The notes beneath the pieces were generated by a model. That model worked only from the letters and a program-made list of their open reading frames with translations, ran no database searches and had not been told where the DNA came from. DNA of 64,000 nucleotides, from contig NZ_FNDH01000007.1 in assembly GCF_900100485.1 (NCBI RefSeq), forward strand, positions 1-64,000. The letters are read 5' to 3'. The translations under genes and the position numbers were made by a program. The DNA comes from Nitrosomonas sp. Nm132 (GTDB taxonomy: Bacteria; Pseudomonadota; Gammaproteobacteria; Burkholderiales; Nitrosomonadaceae). Shown in pieces: positions 47,455 through 58,391 of the stretch; the stretch's first letter is position 1; each line of letters starts with the position of its first letter.

Positions 47455-47760
47455 ATGACTAAACAGACACGCATCGCGATTAACCAGCAAAGCAATCCCA
47501 AGATGATGTGGCGAGAGACTGTAAACGTTGAGCAGCACGAAGCGATGATTCGCGCAGCCGCCTACTATCACTACGCAAAGCGCGGCTACACTCCCGACCA
47601 TGATCCCGACGACTGGCTTGCGGCTAAAGCCGAGCTTAAGCGTTGGATGCCCAAGTCCCAGGAATTGCCGCTTGCGTTATTTCTTCGTGCCGCCATTGAG
47701 ATATTTCCCCACGCTTCACTGTTCGGCGACATAACCAGATCAAAAGAGGAATCAGTATGA
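47455..47760 (+). CDS. DUF2934 domain protein
   Basis: Small soluble protein of 101 aa. Residues 25-60 match DUF2934: EQHEAMIRAAAYYHYAKRGY followed by DHDPDDWLAAKAELKR. This domain is common in beta- and deltaproteobacterial stress gene clusters; biochemical role unknown. ATG at 47455 has GGAGG nine bases upstream; an ATG 15 bp earlier lacks one. Its stop overlaps the start of a 12-codon frame leading into the YSC84 gene. Confidence 0.8.
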   Translation: MTKQTRIAINQQSNPKMMWRETVNVEQHEAMIRAAAYYHYAKRGYTPDHDPDDWLAAKAELKRWMPKSQELPLALFLRAAIEIFPHASLFGDITRSKEESV

Positions 47761-47795
47761 AAACCAGTTTAACATCAAAAGGAGAAGCAGTATGA
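47757..47795 (+). CDS. 12-codon coupled micro-ORF
   Basis: MKTSLTSKGEAV. Its ATG overlaps the DUF2934 stop (ATGA) and its TGA overlaps the YSC84 start (ATGA), while its own sequence contains the AGGAG of the YSC84 gene. The start region ATGAAAACCA is repeated at the YSC84 start, so it arose by a short tandem duplication. It may only serve to couple translation. Confidence 0.35.
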   Translation: MKTSLTSKGEAV

Positions 47796-48352
47796 AAACC
47801 AACTTAATGATTTGCTCAATTTTGATTATTGCTTCGATGCTAGTTGGCTGCGCCACCGGCAGCGGGCAAGGAGATCTAAAGGCTGCCGCTGAGATTGACC
47901 GTGAAGTCGATATTGCTTTAGCACAGCTTTATCAGAATCAGCCCGAGGCAAGGGACTTGGCGGCGCGCGCGAAAGGGATCCTGGTGTTTCCGCATATTCT
48001 CAAGGCAGGATTTATCGCGGGGGCTCAGTACGGGAAAGGCGCGATGCGTCAAGGGAGCAGAACAACCGGTTACTATAACATTGTTGCGGGCTCATACGGT
48101 TTGCAAGCCGGCGTACAGTCGTTTAGTTATGCGATGTTCTTCATGAACGACGAAGTGCTTGCTGCTCTCGATAGCAGTAAGGGATTTGAAGTCGGCGTTG
48201 GTCCGAGTGTCGTGATTGTGGATGCTGGCGTGGCCAAGACGTTAACCACTACGACAGTCAAGGACGATGTCTATGCCTACATTTTTGGGCAGCAAGGTTT
48301 AATGGCTGGCCTGGGTTTGCAGGGGTCGAAGATCTCCCGGATTACACCCTGA
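47792..48352 (+). CDS. YSC84/SYLF-domain lipoprotein
   Basis: 186 aa lipoprotein (lipobox LVGC near residue 18-21). The SYLF lipid-binding domain covers the mature protein: ARAKGILVFPHILKAGFIAG, YYNIVAGSYGLQAGVQSFSY, MFFMNDEVLAALDSSKGFEV and VYAYIFGQQGLMAGLGLQGS. In eukaryotes the domain binds phosphoinositides; bacterial members are envelope proteins of unclear role. AGGAG precedes the ATG. Follows DUF2934 within one operon. Confidence 0.9.
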   Translation: MKTNLMICSILIIASMLVGCATGSGQGDLKAAAEIDREVDIALAQLYQNQPEARDLAARAKGILVFPHILKAGFIAGAQYGKGAMRQGSRTTGYYNIVAGSYGLQAGVQSFSYAMFFMNDEVLAALDSSKGFEVGVGPSVVIVDAGVAKTLTTTTVKDDVYAYIFGQQGLMAGLGLQGSKISRITP

Positions 48353-48386
48353 CCGGATCGATACTATCAGTTAAAGGAGATGACCC

Positions 48387-49241
48387 ATGAAGACCCAAAG
48401 ACAAACGTGCATACGTACTTTACTGTACGTATCGGTCCTGATGGCCACCCTAGGTTGTGCCCAGCAACATGCGCTGACACGACCCGAGCCTTTGGTAGCC
48501 CCGCAAGCGGGTACGGAAGTGGTCACAGAGCTGACAGCGAAGGATATCCTCATGGGCATGGCCGAATTCCTGGCCAAGACGCCACGGTTCAGTGTTAACC
48601 TCGAATCGAGCTATGAAGTGCTGCAGGAATCCGGTCAGAAGATTGAATTCGGCGAGAGCCGGAAAGTCATCGTGAGCCGGCCTAACGGACTGCGCGTCGA
48701 AGTAGAGCATAGTGATGGCGAGCAACATCTGGTTCAGTACGATGGCAAGGAAATCACCGTATTCAGTCCGTCAAAGAATGTTTATGCGCAGACACCGAAA
48801 CCTGGAGGAATCGATGAGGCGGTCAGGTATTTTCTCAGGGATCTCGGTATGAGGTTGCCGCTCGCTATGCTCCTGACAAGCCAGTTCCCAACAGAACTCG
48901 ATCGCCGTACCCAGGAGCTTGATTATGTGGAGAGTACCGTTATTGATGGGGTACTCACCCATCATTTGGCAGGACGCACTGAAACGGTCGATTATCAGGT
49001 CTGGATTGCTGATGACGTTCAACCATTGCCGCTTCGGATCGTGTTGACTTATAAAAATGCAGAAGGTCAGCCGGCTTACCGGGCACAGTTTTCCAACTGG
49101 AACCTGACGCCTGAGGTTAAGGATTCCCTGTTTGCATTTACCCCGCCTAAGGGGGTGCAGAGGATTTCCTTTGCCGCAGAGTTGCCCAAAATTGCAGCGG
49201 AGAGATTAACCAATCCAGCGAAAACCGGGGGGCGGAAATGA
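48387..49241 (+). CDS. DUF2092 family lipoprotein
   Basis: 284 aa; signal peptide with a Cys at LATLGCAQ-like lipobox (MATLGC). The mature protein is a beta-rich LolA/LolB-like sheet (RKVIVSRPNGLRVEVEHSDG, QYDGKEITVFSPSKNVYAQT, YQVWIADDVQPLPLRIVLTY), matching DUF2092. Such proteins may carry lipid or lipoprotein. AAAGGAG precedes the ATG. The stop overlaps the next start (ATGA), so the two products are made together. Confidence 0.85.
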   Translation: MKTQRQTCIRTLLYVSVLMATLGCAQQHALTRPEPLVAPQAGTEVVTELTAKDILMGMAEFLAKTPRFSVNLESSYEVLQESGQKIEFGESRKVIVSRPNGLRVEVEHSDGEQHLVQYDGKEITVFSPSKNVYAQTPKPGGIDEAVRYFLRDLGMRLPLAMLLTSQFPTELDRRTQELDYVESTVIDGVLTHHLAGRTETVDYQVWIADDVQPLPLRIVLTYKNAEGQPAYRAQFSNWNLTPEVKDSLFAFTPPKGVQRISFAAELPKIAAERLTNPAKTGGRK

Positions 49242-50113
49242 AGACCAAATCTTACTTGATCATGACCGTGATCGCGATCACACTCATTTTTTTGATAGGT
49301 ACCGTGGCTGAGGCCGAGGCCCGTACGCGTGGCGGCGGTGGAGGGGGGGGAAGGGCATCCGCTGGCGGGGCGAAGAAGGCTAGTGGCAGTTTTTCTCGTA
49401 GTGGCGCTGCCGCGAGCGGCAGCTTCTCGTCCGGTTCTAGGCAAGCACAAGCCGGCGCAAGGAGCACCGGAGCTCCAGCCGCCTCCGCATCGCGAACGGC
49501 CAGCCGATCGCAGGCTGCGCAGACCGCATCGAGAACTACCAGCCGATCTCAGACCGCGCAGACGGCCAGCCGCTCTCAGGCCGCGCAAACCGCGTCCACA
49601 AGCCGAGGGGAGACTCGGCAAGGCCGGCAGCAGGCTTCGACTGAGAAGGCTGGCGTACACGAGGAGGGACGTACAGAACGCACCCAGTCCCGGCAGGAGG
49701 GCAGTACTGAGCGCACTCAAGCCCGGCAGGAAGGCAGTACGGAACGCGCTCAAGCCCGGGCGGATACCCGGCAGACCTATGGGGAGCACCACGGCGATTA
49801 TTACGGCGATCATGGGCACTACGATGATGGCGATGACTGGGATGACGGTGAAGTGGCAGCGCTCGCGATTGGTGCTGCAGTGGTAGGTGGGGTAGTCGGG
49901 TATGCAGCGGGTCAGTCATCTGCCGAGCAGACTGCGGCACCTTCTTCAACAGTCGTTTATACCGCGCCTCCTTCCGGTTCCGCAGGCTTGCCCTGCACCC
50001 CCAACACGACCGTTGTCAGCGGAGTGACCTACTATCAATGTGGGACTGCCTGGTATACTCAGGCTTACGGGAGCAGTGGCGTCATGTATATGCCTGTACC
50101 CGCACCCTTTTAG
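49238..50113 (+). CDS. Secreted low-complexity repeat protein
   Basis: 291 aa. A signal peptide (YLIMTVIAITLIFLIGTVAE) is followed by a Gly/Ser/Ala-rich region, several SRSQ(A/T)AQTAS units (residues about 85-125), an 11-residue tandem repeat RQEGSTERTQA (about 150-170), a His/Asp/Tyr-rich patch (GEHHGDYYGDHGHYDDGDDW) that could bind metal, a glycine-zipper-like helix (ALAIGAAVVGGVVGYAAG), and a C-terminal domain with two Cys (LPCTPNT, YYQCGTAWY). No family identified; an envelope-associated protein paired with DUF2092 by overlap. Confidence 0.8.
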   Translation: MKTKSYLIMTVIAITLIFLIGTVAEAEARTRGGGGGGGRASAGGAKKASGSFSRSGAAASGSFSSGSRQAQAGARSTGAPAASASRTASRSQAAQTASRTTSRSQTAQTASRSQAAQTASTSRGETRQGRQQASTEKAGVHEEGRTERTQSRQEGSTERTQARQEGSTERAQARADTRQTYGEHHGDYYGDHGHYDDGDDWDDGEVAALAIGAAVVGGVVGYAAGQSSAEQTAAPSSTVVYTAPPSGSAGLPCTPNTTVVSGVTYYQCGTAWYTQAYGSSGVMYMPVPAPF

Positions 50114-50170
50114 GCAATGAGTCGAGGGGCCGCTTACTTCGACTAGGCATATTGAAAGATCAAATCTTTT

Positions 50171-50199
50171 GGGCCGGGGGTAATACCCCGGCCCTTTTT
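50171..50199 (+). terminator. Strong rho-independent terminator of the DUF2934 operon
   Basis: GGGCCGGGG-TAATA-like loop-CCCCGGCCC followed by TTTTT. Nine G-C-rich pairs, 58 bp after the stop of the repeat protein. Confidence 0.9.
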
Positions 50200-50247
50200 G
50201 CAATCAACTAAAAAGGTTTGCCATCGATAGGTTATCCTGAAGCCTTT

Positions 50248-50301
50248 TAGCCCGAATATTTCATAAGTTCGCACGTGCCAATTTATGAAATATTCGGGCT
50301 A
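50248..50301 (+). mobile_element. 54-bp internally deleted MITE
   Basis: Both ends (TAGCCCGAATATTTCATAA and GAAATATTCGGGCTA) with a reduced CGCACGTGCC centre; nearly perfect palindrome. Between the terminator and the beta-barrel gene. Confidence 0.8.
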
Positions 50302-50342
50302 GAGCAGTACCACCGCATCTTATTTATTGACTACGGGGTCGA

Positions 50343-51275
50343 ATGAGTAGGCTTTATCGGCATGAAGGCTTAAGGTTAATTCGGTTTGCTGCAGCGATGC
50401 TTGCTCTGGCTGCGTTGGCTGCCAAAGGGCAGGAAATCGAACCGCGCGCCTATACCAATGCCCCGGTAGGGCTTAATTTTCTGATTGCAGGCTACAACTA
50501 TACAACCGGCGGCGTGGCTACCGATCCTGCTCTGCCGATTGAGAATACCCAGGTTGAGGTTCATACCACGCTTTTTGCTTACGCGCGTTCGCTGGATTTC
50601 TTTGGTAAGTCCGCCAAGTTTGATGTGGTGCAGCCCTATGCCTGGGCCTCGGGCAGTGCCACAGTTAAGGACCAATTTGGCGAGCGTGAAGTATCCGGAC
50701 CTGCTGATACAAGATTTCGCTTTGCAGTCAATCTTTATGGCGCGCCCGCACTTTCCATGAAAGATTTTGCAAACTACAGACAGGATACGATAGTCGGCGC
50801 GAGTGTAGAGGTGACCGCACCCAGCGGCCAGTATGACGAAGACCATCTGCTCAATATCGGCACCAACCGCTGGTCGATCAAGCCGGAGATCGGGGTTTCC
50901 AAGAGCCTGGGGCGCTTGACATTAGAGTTAGCCGGAGGCATCCGGTTTTACACAGAAAACGACGATTTTTTTGGTGGCAGAGCCCGCGAACAGGATCCGC
51001 TCTATTCTCTGCAGGGGCACCTCACTTACAGCTTCGGCTACGGTATCTGGGCAGCGGTGGATGGCACCTTTTATACGGGCGGACGAACCACGCTCGATGG
51101 TGTGGAAAATAACGACAAGCTGGAAAATTCACGCATAGGTGCTACGCTTGCGCTGCCTGTGAACCGCTATAACTCGGTCAAGATTTTCTTCCATACCGGT
51201 GTCTCAGTTCGTACTGGTAGTGATTTCAGCGCAATGGGAATTAACTGGCAATACCGCTTCGGTGGAGAACATTAA
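50343..51275 (+). CDS. Outer-membrane beta-barrel protein (MetA-pathway/phenol-degradation type)
   Basis: 310 aa. Signal peptide (AAMLALAALAAKGQ). The mature part alternates strands ending in aromatic residues and resembles the Phenol_MetA_deg family: APVGLNFLIAGYNYTTGGVA, AKFDVVQPYAWASGSATVKD, SVEVTAPSGQYDEDHLLNIG and GINWQYRFGG with C-terminal aromatic strand. These are putative outer-membrane transporters for hydrophobic compounds; substrate unknown. ATG with CGGGG upstream. Confidence 0.82.
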   Translation: MSRLYRHEGLRLIRFAAAMLALAALAAKGQEIEPRAYTNAPVGLNFLIAGYNYTTGGVATDPALPIENTQVEVHTTLFAYARSLDFFGKSAKFDVVQPYAWASGSATVKDQFGEREVSGPADTRFRFAVNLYGAPALSMKDFANYRQDTIVGASVEVTAPSGQYDEDHLLNIGTNRWSIKPEIGVSKSLGRLTLELAGGIRFYTENDDFFGGRAREQDPLYSLQGHLTYSFGYGIWAAVDGTFYTGGRTTLDGVENNDKLENSRIGATLALPVNRYNSVKIFFHTGVSVRTGSDFSAMGINWQYRFGGEH

Positions 51276-51339
51276 TTCATGTTGCCGGTTCAGCAAAGAT
51301 CAAAGCCCATTGTTGGATCGAATGCGAGAGATCATTGAC

Positions 51340-51690
51340 ATTAATTCCGCTATTTACAAGTCGATCGTGTTGCCGCACTTATCAATGGCTTTGTATAGAT
51401 GCGTCCACTTTCCTTTGACCTTCACATAAGTCTCATCCACCCGCCAGCTATAGCCCATGGTCGGTTTCCACAGCCACCGCAGGCGTTTTTCCATCGCTGG
51501 AGCATAATACTGAACCCAATGATTCTACTCTTCTTATTTTCTGCAACAGAGCCCAAAATAGGCAAAAGGAAGATCCTTACGCAAGCGTAGCTGATGGCGC
51601 AGGAAGAATTCGTGGTAGCAACCGCAGTTATGATGTCATCGTAAAGCCACGGTCTGCCCTTGTTTGGCGCTGTAGGAATCACCTTTCTTC
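51340..51690 (-). pseudogene. IS6-like transposase relic with other IS debris
   Basis: Minus-strand pieces read WVQYYAPAMEKRLRWLWKPT, MGYSWRVDETYVKVKGKWTH and LYKAIDKCGNTID, the conserved first DDE region of IS6/IS26 transposases. Further right, PNKGRPWLYDDIITAV looks like an IS5-type N-terminus. Both are truncated. The rest of 51276-51700 has no gene. Confidence 0.65.
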
Positions 51691-51705
51691 AGGCAGGCGA
51701 GGACG

Positions 51706-52638
51706 TCAAAATGAGTTTACAACTACACGAGCAGCGTTGAGCTTTTTATTTTGTTCTAGACTTTCCGGTCCTCTTATCATGGCATTCAAAAAGACAGAAA
51801 AATAACTTTTATCAATAATTGCGTTTTGACGTTCGATTTCAGGCAACATCAAAGCATGTAATTTCTGGAGGTTATACCAAGGTACAGCAGGATATACATG
51901 ATGCCCAATATGGTAATTAATATTATTCCAAAACCAAGAATTTATCGGATTACTGATAATGGTTCGAGTGCCGGCAAGTTGTCCAGAGCTCCAGGGTGTT
52001 CCGTAATGCTCTGCTACAAAGCGAATGCTATTAAAAAATCCAAAAAATATGAGTGGCCAAAACCAAATTGCAAAAACTTCAGATGCGATGCTTTGATTAG
52101 ATGCCCAGTAAAAAACGGCGACCATTAAAGTTATATGCAGTGCAATTTCAGTCCAATGAATCAGAGCCTTGACACCTCTAAATTTTTGTACTGGAAAAAT
52201 AAACGTAAACTGAATCGCAGTAAGAAATACTCCCACCAAGGCGTACGCATAGAAAAGGATATAATCACCAATCTCACGTTTGCCCATTGTAAATGCATCT
52301 GGGTCTTTTTGAGTGCGGTTATGGCGATGATGAATGAGATGATCTTCTTTGAATGAAGTGAATGAAATAAACATGGGTATGATGGCGAAAGTACCAAATG
52401 CCCAATTCTTCCACTTTGCTTTGAATAGAACATTATGAGTGCATTCATGCATAAAAGTCATGATACCCATTTGCATGTACCCCATTGCAAGATAACACAG
52501 CCACGTAATAATCCAGTGGGGAGAATTCCAACAAACTACTCCCAATCCGATCCAGATTAAGTAAAATAAAGGTATCTTTAGGTTGGGTTGCCAGCGTTGT
52601 TGATAAAGTTTTCTCAGTTCAACATTATTAATTTTCAA
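51706..52638 (-). CDS. Membrane fatty acid desaturase
   Basis: Di-iron acyl desaturase of the inner membrane, 310 aa with four likely helices. The three His boxes are HECTHN (near residue 85), HLIHHRHN (near 120) and HIGHH (in NYHIGHHVYPAVPW, near 245), giving the eight-His ligand pattern. The start is TTG at 52638 with TAAGG upstream; no better ATG in frame. Isolated between relics. It might provide unsaturated acyl chains for the dioxygenases at 40-43 kb, but nothing in the sequence proves this. Confidence 0.92.
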   Translation of the reverse strand: MKINNVELRKLYQQRWQPNLKIPLFYLIWIGLGVVCWNSPHWIITWLCYLAMGYMQMGIMTFMHECTHNVLFKAKWKNWAFGTFAIIPMFISFTSFKEDHLIHHRHNRTQKDPDAFTMGKREIGDYILFYAYALVGVFLTAIQFTFIFPVQKFRGVKALIHWTEIALHITLMVAVFYWASNQSIASEVFAIWFWPLIFFGFFNSIRFVAEHYGTPWSSGQLAGTRTIISNPINSWFWNNINYHIGHHVYPAVPWYNLQKLHALMLPEIERQNAIIDKSYFSVFLNAMIRGPESLEQNKKLNAARVVVNSF

Positions 52639-52846
52639 TCTGCCTTAAAGTAAGAAATACTCCAAAAACCATTATCATGGTAGGTAATTTTATTGTAATT
52701 ACCTTAATAAGTATGAAGCTGACTCAGTTTTAGATCGAAAGAATCCGTTCTTTCTGTTTGCTCCCTTAACTAGATTGTAAATTACACAACCGGTTTACTA
52801 TACGCCTACTAAGAACTGCTTAATATCATTGTCGCATGATTTATTT

Positions 52847-52890
52847 TGACTCCCAGACCAGAACTCGAACCTGGGACTTGGGAATTCAGT
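52847..52890 (-). other. Possible tRNA 3' fragment
   Basis: On the minus strand CCAGG-TTCGAGT-TCTGG forms a canonical T-arm (52857-52873), followed by seven bases that could be an acceptor strand, but no CCA and no rest of the tRNA. It may be an old attachment-site remnant. Apart from this and the MITE, 52639-53264 shows no gene. Confidence 0.3.
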
Positions 52891-53023
52891 TTGAAGCGTC
52901 AAATATCTTACTCAAATCGTCAAGCAAGATCATTCTGCAATAAAGTTCAGGTAATCTGGATAATCAAGGCAGTATCCCGAAGGGCAAGCAGGGCAAAATT
53001 GAAGAGACCCAACATGCTCCACT

Positions 53024-53191
53024 TAACCCGAATATTTCATAAATTCGCGTGATGATCACGCAGGATTTTGATTAATAGGGAAGTTTTGAGAAAGAGGGGT
53101 GTAGTGACTCATACACCCGACTGAGCAAAATCTTTCTTATTAATCAAAAGGCAAGTGAGGGCACGTGCCAATTTATGAAATATTCGGGTTA
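53024..53191 (-). mobile_element. Palindromic MITE, full-length copy 6
   Basis: 168 bp in reverse orientation (CGCGTGATGATCACGC at the left), ends TAACCC and GGGTTA. Downstream of the small charged protein gene. Confidence 0.9.
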
Positions 53192-53264
53192 ACTATTCTA
53201 TGCGCGGCTTCTCACGAATATAGTTAAATAGGGCTTCCTCGGTCAGATCAGGTATTTTCCACTG

Positions 53265-53531
53265 CTAATATTTGATGTCCTGTCCTTCCTTGCGGGCATC
53301 CTGCTTGGCCTCTCGCTTGTCCTGCCGGCATTCCGCCCGAGATTTTTCATCCCCCGCTTTGCATTCAGCCTTGGTCTCTCTTGCCTTCTGGCGGGCATCC
53401 TGCTTTATGTCTCGGGCTTCGCGGCGTTGCTCACCTTGTTCGGTTGCGTAGCTCGTCAACGGTGGTATCAACAATGCAGTTGCAATGGCTAAGTTCGATG
53501 CGACAGCTTGAAAACCTGCTTTTCTATTCAT
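53265..53531 (-). CDS. Small secreted highly charged protein
   Basis: 88 aa. Signal peptide (NRKAGFQAVASNLAIATALL, cleavage near SYA), then a helix made almost wholly of Arg, Lys, Glu, Asp, Ala and Gln (EQGEQRREARDIKQDARQKA; AECRQDKREAKQDARKEGQD) with two Cys. The ATG at 53531 has AAGGAG upstream; the longer frame to 53663 adds an unlikely 44 residues. Its promoter is module E, about 140 bp upstream. Function unknown; looks like an osmotic or envelope stress peptide. Confidence 0.7.
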   Translation of the reverse strand: MNRKAGFQAVASNLAIATALLIPPLTSYATEQGEQRREARDIKQDARQKARETKAECKAGDEKSRAECRQDKREAKQDARKEGQDIKY

Positions 53532-53672
53532 TCTATTGCTCCTTGATATGAGATCAATTTCACATTTACTGTCCAGACAAGCCAGCAACAACAATGCCAA
53601 CTCCGCTCTAAAATCTTCAGTAAAACAACGTATAGGAAAAATAAATACCGCTTTCTTTGACATATCGTATCA

Positions 53673-53755
53673 CTTCAATAAATTATCAAAATACGCTGAC
53701 TAAATAAATACGTGTGAACACGTAGGTATAATCCTTATTAACAAGTGATAAAAAT
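53673..53755 (-). promoter_or_regulatory. TACGTG-N4-CACGTA promoter module E
   Basis: Minus strand: ATCACTTGTTAATAAGGATT, CCTACGTGTTCACACGTATT and AGCGTATTTTGATAATTTAT. The only copy on the minus strand; it reads into the small charged protein gene. Confidence 0.65.
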
Positions 53756-53789
53756 CTATTCTTTTTGACTAGGGTCTATTGACATTTCA

Positions 53790-54098
53790 CATAGGTAGCC
53801 ACTTGAACAGCAGTTCACGGTTGTTCGTCTTCCTTGATCCATACCTGATGCCTTCTGGCACCTTTTCCATAACGCTCACGACCCAGGCTTTTGACCAGGG
53901 CCGCTTATGGTGGTTTGCAACCTGCTCCTGCAAGCCGATTGCGAGGGGCCATGCCCTCATCTCTTACGCCGCTTGCTGTGGCACACTGATATCTCCACCC
54001 TGGAAATTCACTTCAACAGTGCGCTTCTTTACATCTGGAAAATTAAATGATTCCTGGATACACTTTGTTACTGGCAATTCCTTTTCTTTATTCGGCAT
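53790..54098 (-). pseudogene. IS1380-like transposase N-terminal relic
   Basis: From 54098 the minus strand reads MPNKEKELPVTKCIQESFNF then PDVKKRTVEVNFQGGDISV, matching the start of IS1380 transposases (F-P-V-R-VEA-F-GG-ITSD). A stop follows, and later pieces are unassigned. Confidence 0.6.
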
Positions 54099-54199
54099 AG
54101 GTAACTGAATTATAAAGAATTATAAGAGAGCTGACATTTCCCTTCGTGCAATATTGAGGTTAGCTGCGTCAGCTATTAGGAATTCCCTAAACCATAAAA

Positions 54200-54293
54200 T
54201 TTTTTGATGGCTTGTCTATAAAAATTATCCCTACGTATTCGCACGTATATCTTTAATCAGTATATTTTAATAATCTGTTAAAGCACGAACGCT
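54200..54293 (+). promoter_or_regulatory. TACGTG-N4-CACGTA promoter module D, before the sulfotransferase
   Basis: TTTTTGATGGCTTGTCTATA, CCCTACGTATTCGCACGTAT, AGTATATTTTAATAATCTGT and AAAGCACGAACGCTTA. The MITE at 54294 splits its TTAATAA end; without the MITE the module would end about 20 bp before the start codon. Confidence 0.65.
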
Positions 54294-54462
54294 TAACCCG
54301 AATAGTTCATAAATTCGCGTGATGATCACGCAGGATTTTGATTAATAGGGGAAGTTTTGAGAAGGAGGGGTGTAGTGATTCATACACCCGACTGAGCAAA
54401 ATCTTTCTTATTAATCAAAAGACAAGTGAGGGCACGTGTCAATTTGTGAACTATTCGGGTTA
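54294..54462 (-). mobile_element. Palindromic MITE, copy 7, inside promoter module D
   Basis: 169 bp (one extra G), reverse orientation, with two changes in the arms (GAATAGTTC, GAACTATTC) that compensate each other. Removing it with one TA restores GCTTAATAAAAA, as in module C. Confidence 0.92.
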
Positions 54463-54480
54463 ATAAAAAGGGCATATATT

Positions 54481-55545
54481 ATGCAAGCTAATCAGCAGAT
54501 GATTCAATTTCCTGGTTTTCCTGATTTCTTCGTGGTGGGTGCGCCGCGCTGCGGCACCACATCGTTTTGCCGTTACCTTGCGCGCAACCCGCAGATAGGC
54601 TTCTCGCAGCCGAAAGAAACACACTACTTCGCTCGGCTCGATAATGAGCCTTCCGAGACTGAGCTGCGGCGGGACTATCTTGATCGCTATTTCGGTCATT
54701 GCGCTGCTGATTGCCGCGTCGTGGGCGAAGGGTCGGTAACATACCTCTACCTGCCCGAAGCGATTGAACAAATTCTGCGCTTTAATCCTAGCGCACGGTT
54801 CATCGTCCTGGTTCGCGATCCGCTGACGATGCTACCTTCCTATCACCAGCGGCTGCGGTACCTGCTGCAAGAGGACGAACCAGATTTCTGGAAAGCATGG
54901 GCGCTCCAGCAGGCGCGCGCCCGAGGGGAGAACATCCCGAAGCAATGTCTCGATGCCCGGCTGCTGATATATAGTGAGATCGCAAAGTTTGGTGCGCAAG
55001 TACAGCGACTCTATTCCATCGCCGGGCGTGAACGAACGCACGTCATCGTTTTCGATGATCTCGTAACCGACCCGCTCGACGTCTACCGGCGTGCCCTCGA
55101 GTTCCTTCAAGTCGACTATGACGGCCAGACGCGTTTCGAGCGGAAATGCCCGAGTCGTATGTATCGGTATCGCTGGCTGCAGCAGCTGCTTTACCTGCCA
55201 GTGATGCGCCGTGGAAAAGTAATCGATACGTTGCGGCGCCACAAAGCCAATTACCATCAGGATGGTTCAAAGCGCCGGAGTCTGATCAGCCGGGTGGCTG
55301 GTTGGAATACGATCGCCGAATCGCCTGCGCCGTTGACCCCTCAGGTGGCCGGCGTCGTGCGCGAGACGCTGCGACCCGACGTCCAGCTTCTGTCCCGATT
55401 GCTAGACCGCGATTTGAGTTCCTGGCTCGCCGGAAAAATAGATCGTGTTACGTATCGCTTACTGCCATATTGGGGCAGTACAGCATCTGATCCAGGAGGG
55501 GGCAGGCCACCCGCATTGCAAAAGTTTTTACCGAAGTCGATGTAA
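54481..55545 (+). CDS. Sulfotransferase family protein
   Basis: 354 aa, PAPS-dependent. The 5'-phosphosulfate loop is FFVVGAPRCGTTSFCRYLAR and the 3'-phosphate site is ARFIVLVRDPLTMLPSYHQR; KETHYFARL after the first motif is usual in polysaccharide and lipid sulfotransferases. No signal peptide. I chose ATG 54481; the frame extends 15 codons into the MITE, which is probably irrelevant. A target in cell-surface polysaccharide is plausible. GC-rich compared with the flanking repeats. Confidence 0.88.
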   Translation: MQANQQMIQFPGFPDFFVVGAPRCGTTSFCRYLARNPQIGFSQPKETHYFARLDNEPSETELRRDYLDRYFGHCAADCRVVGEGSVTYLYLPEAIEQILRFNPSARFIVLVRDPLTMLPSYHQRLRYLLQEDEPDFWKAWALQQARARGENIPKQCLDARLLIYSEIAKFGAQVQRLYSIAGRERTHVIVFDDLVTDPLDVYRRALEFLQVDYDGQTRFERKCPSRMYRYRWLQQLLYLPVMRRGKVIDTLRRHKANYHQDGSKRRSLISRVAGWNTIAESPAPLTPQVAGVVRETLRPDVQLLSRLLDRDLSSWLAGKIDRVTYRLLPYWGSTASDPGGGRPPALQKFLPKSM

Positions 55546-55619
55546 CGGCAACCGGCAGCACCCATTGCTCGAGTAACTAAGCTAATTTATCTGAATGTAT
55601 TAATAAAACGGAGGATCAA

Positions 55620-58387
<2,768 letters not shown>

Positions 58388-58391
<4 letters not shown>

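Noticed and set aside
54436-54480. Longer start for the sulfotransferase
   Set aside because: The extra 15 codons come from the MITE end, which inserted later; the ATG at 54481 precedes the conserved N-terminus.
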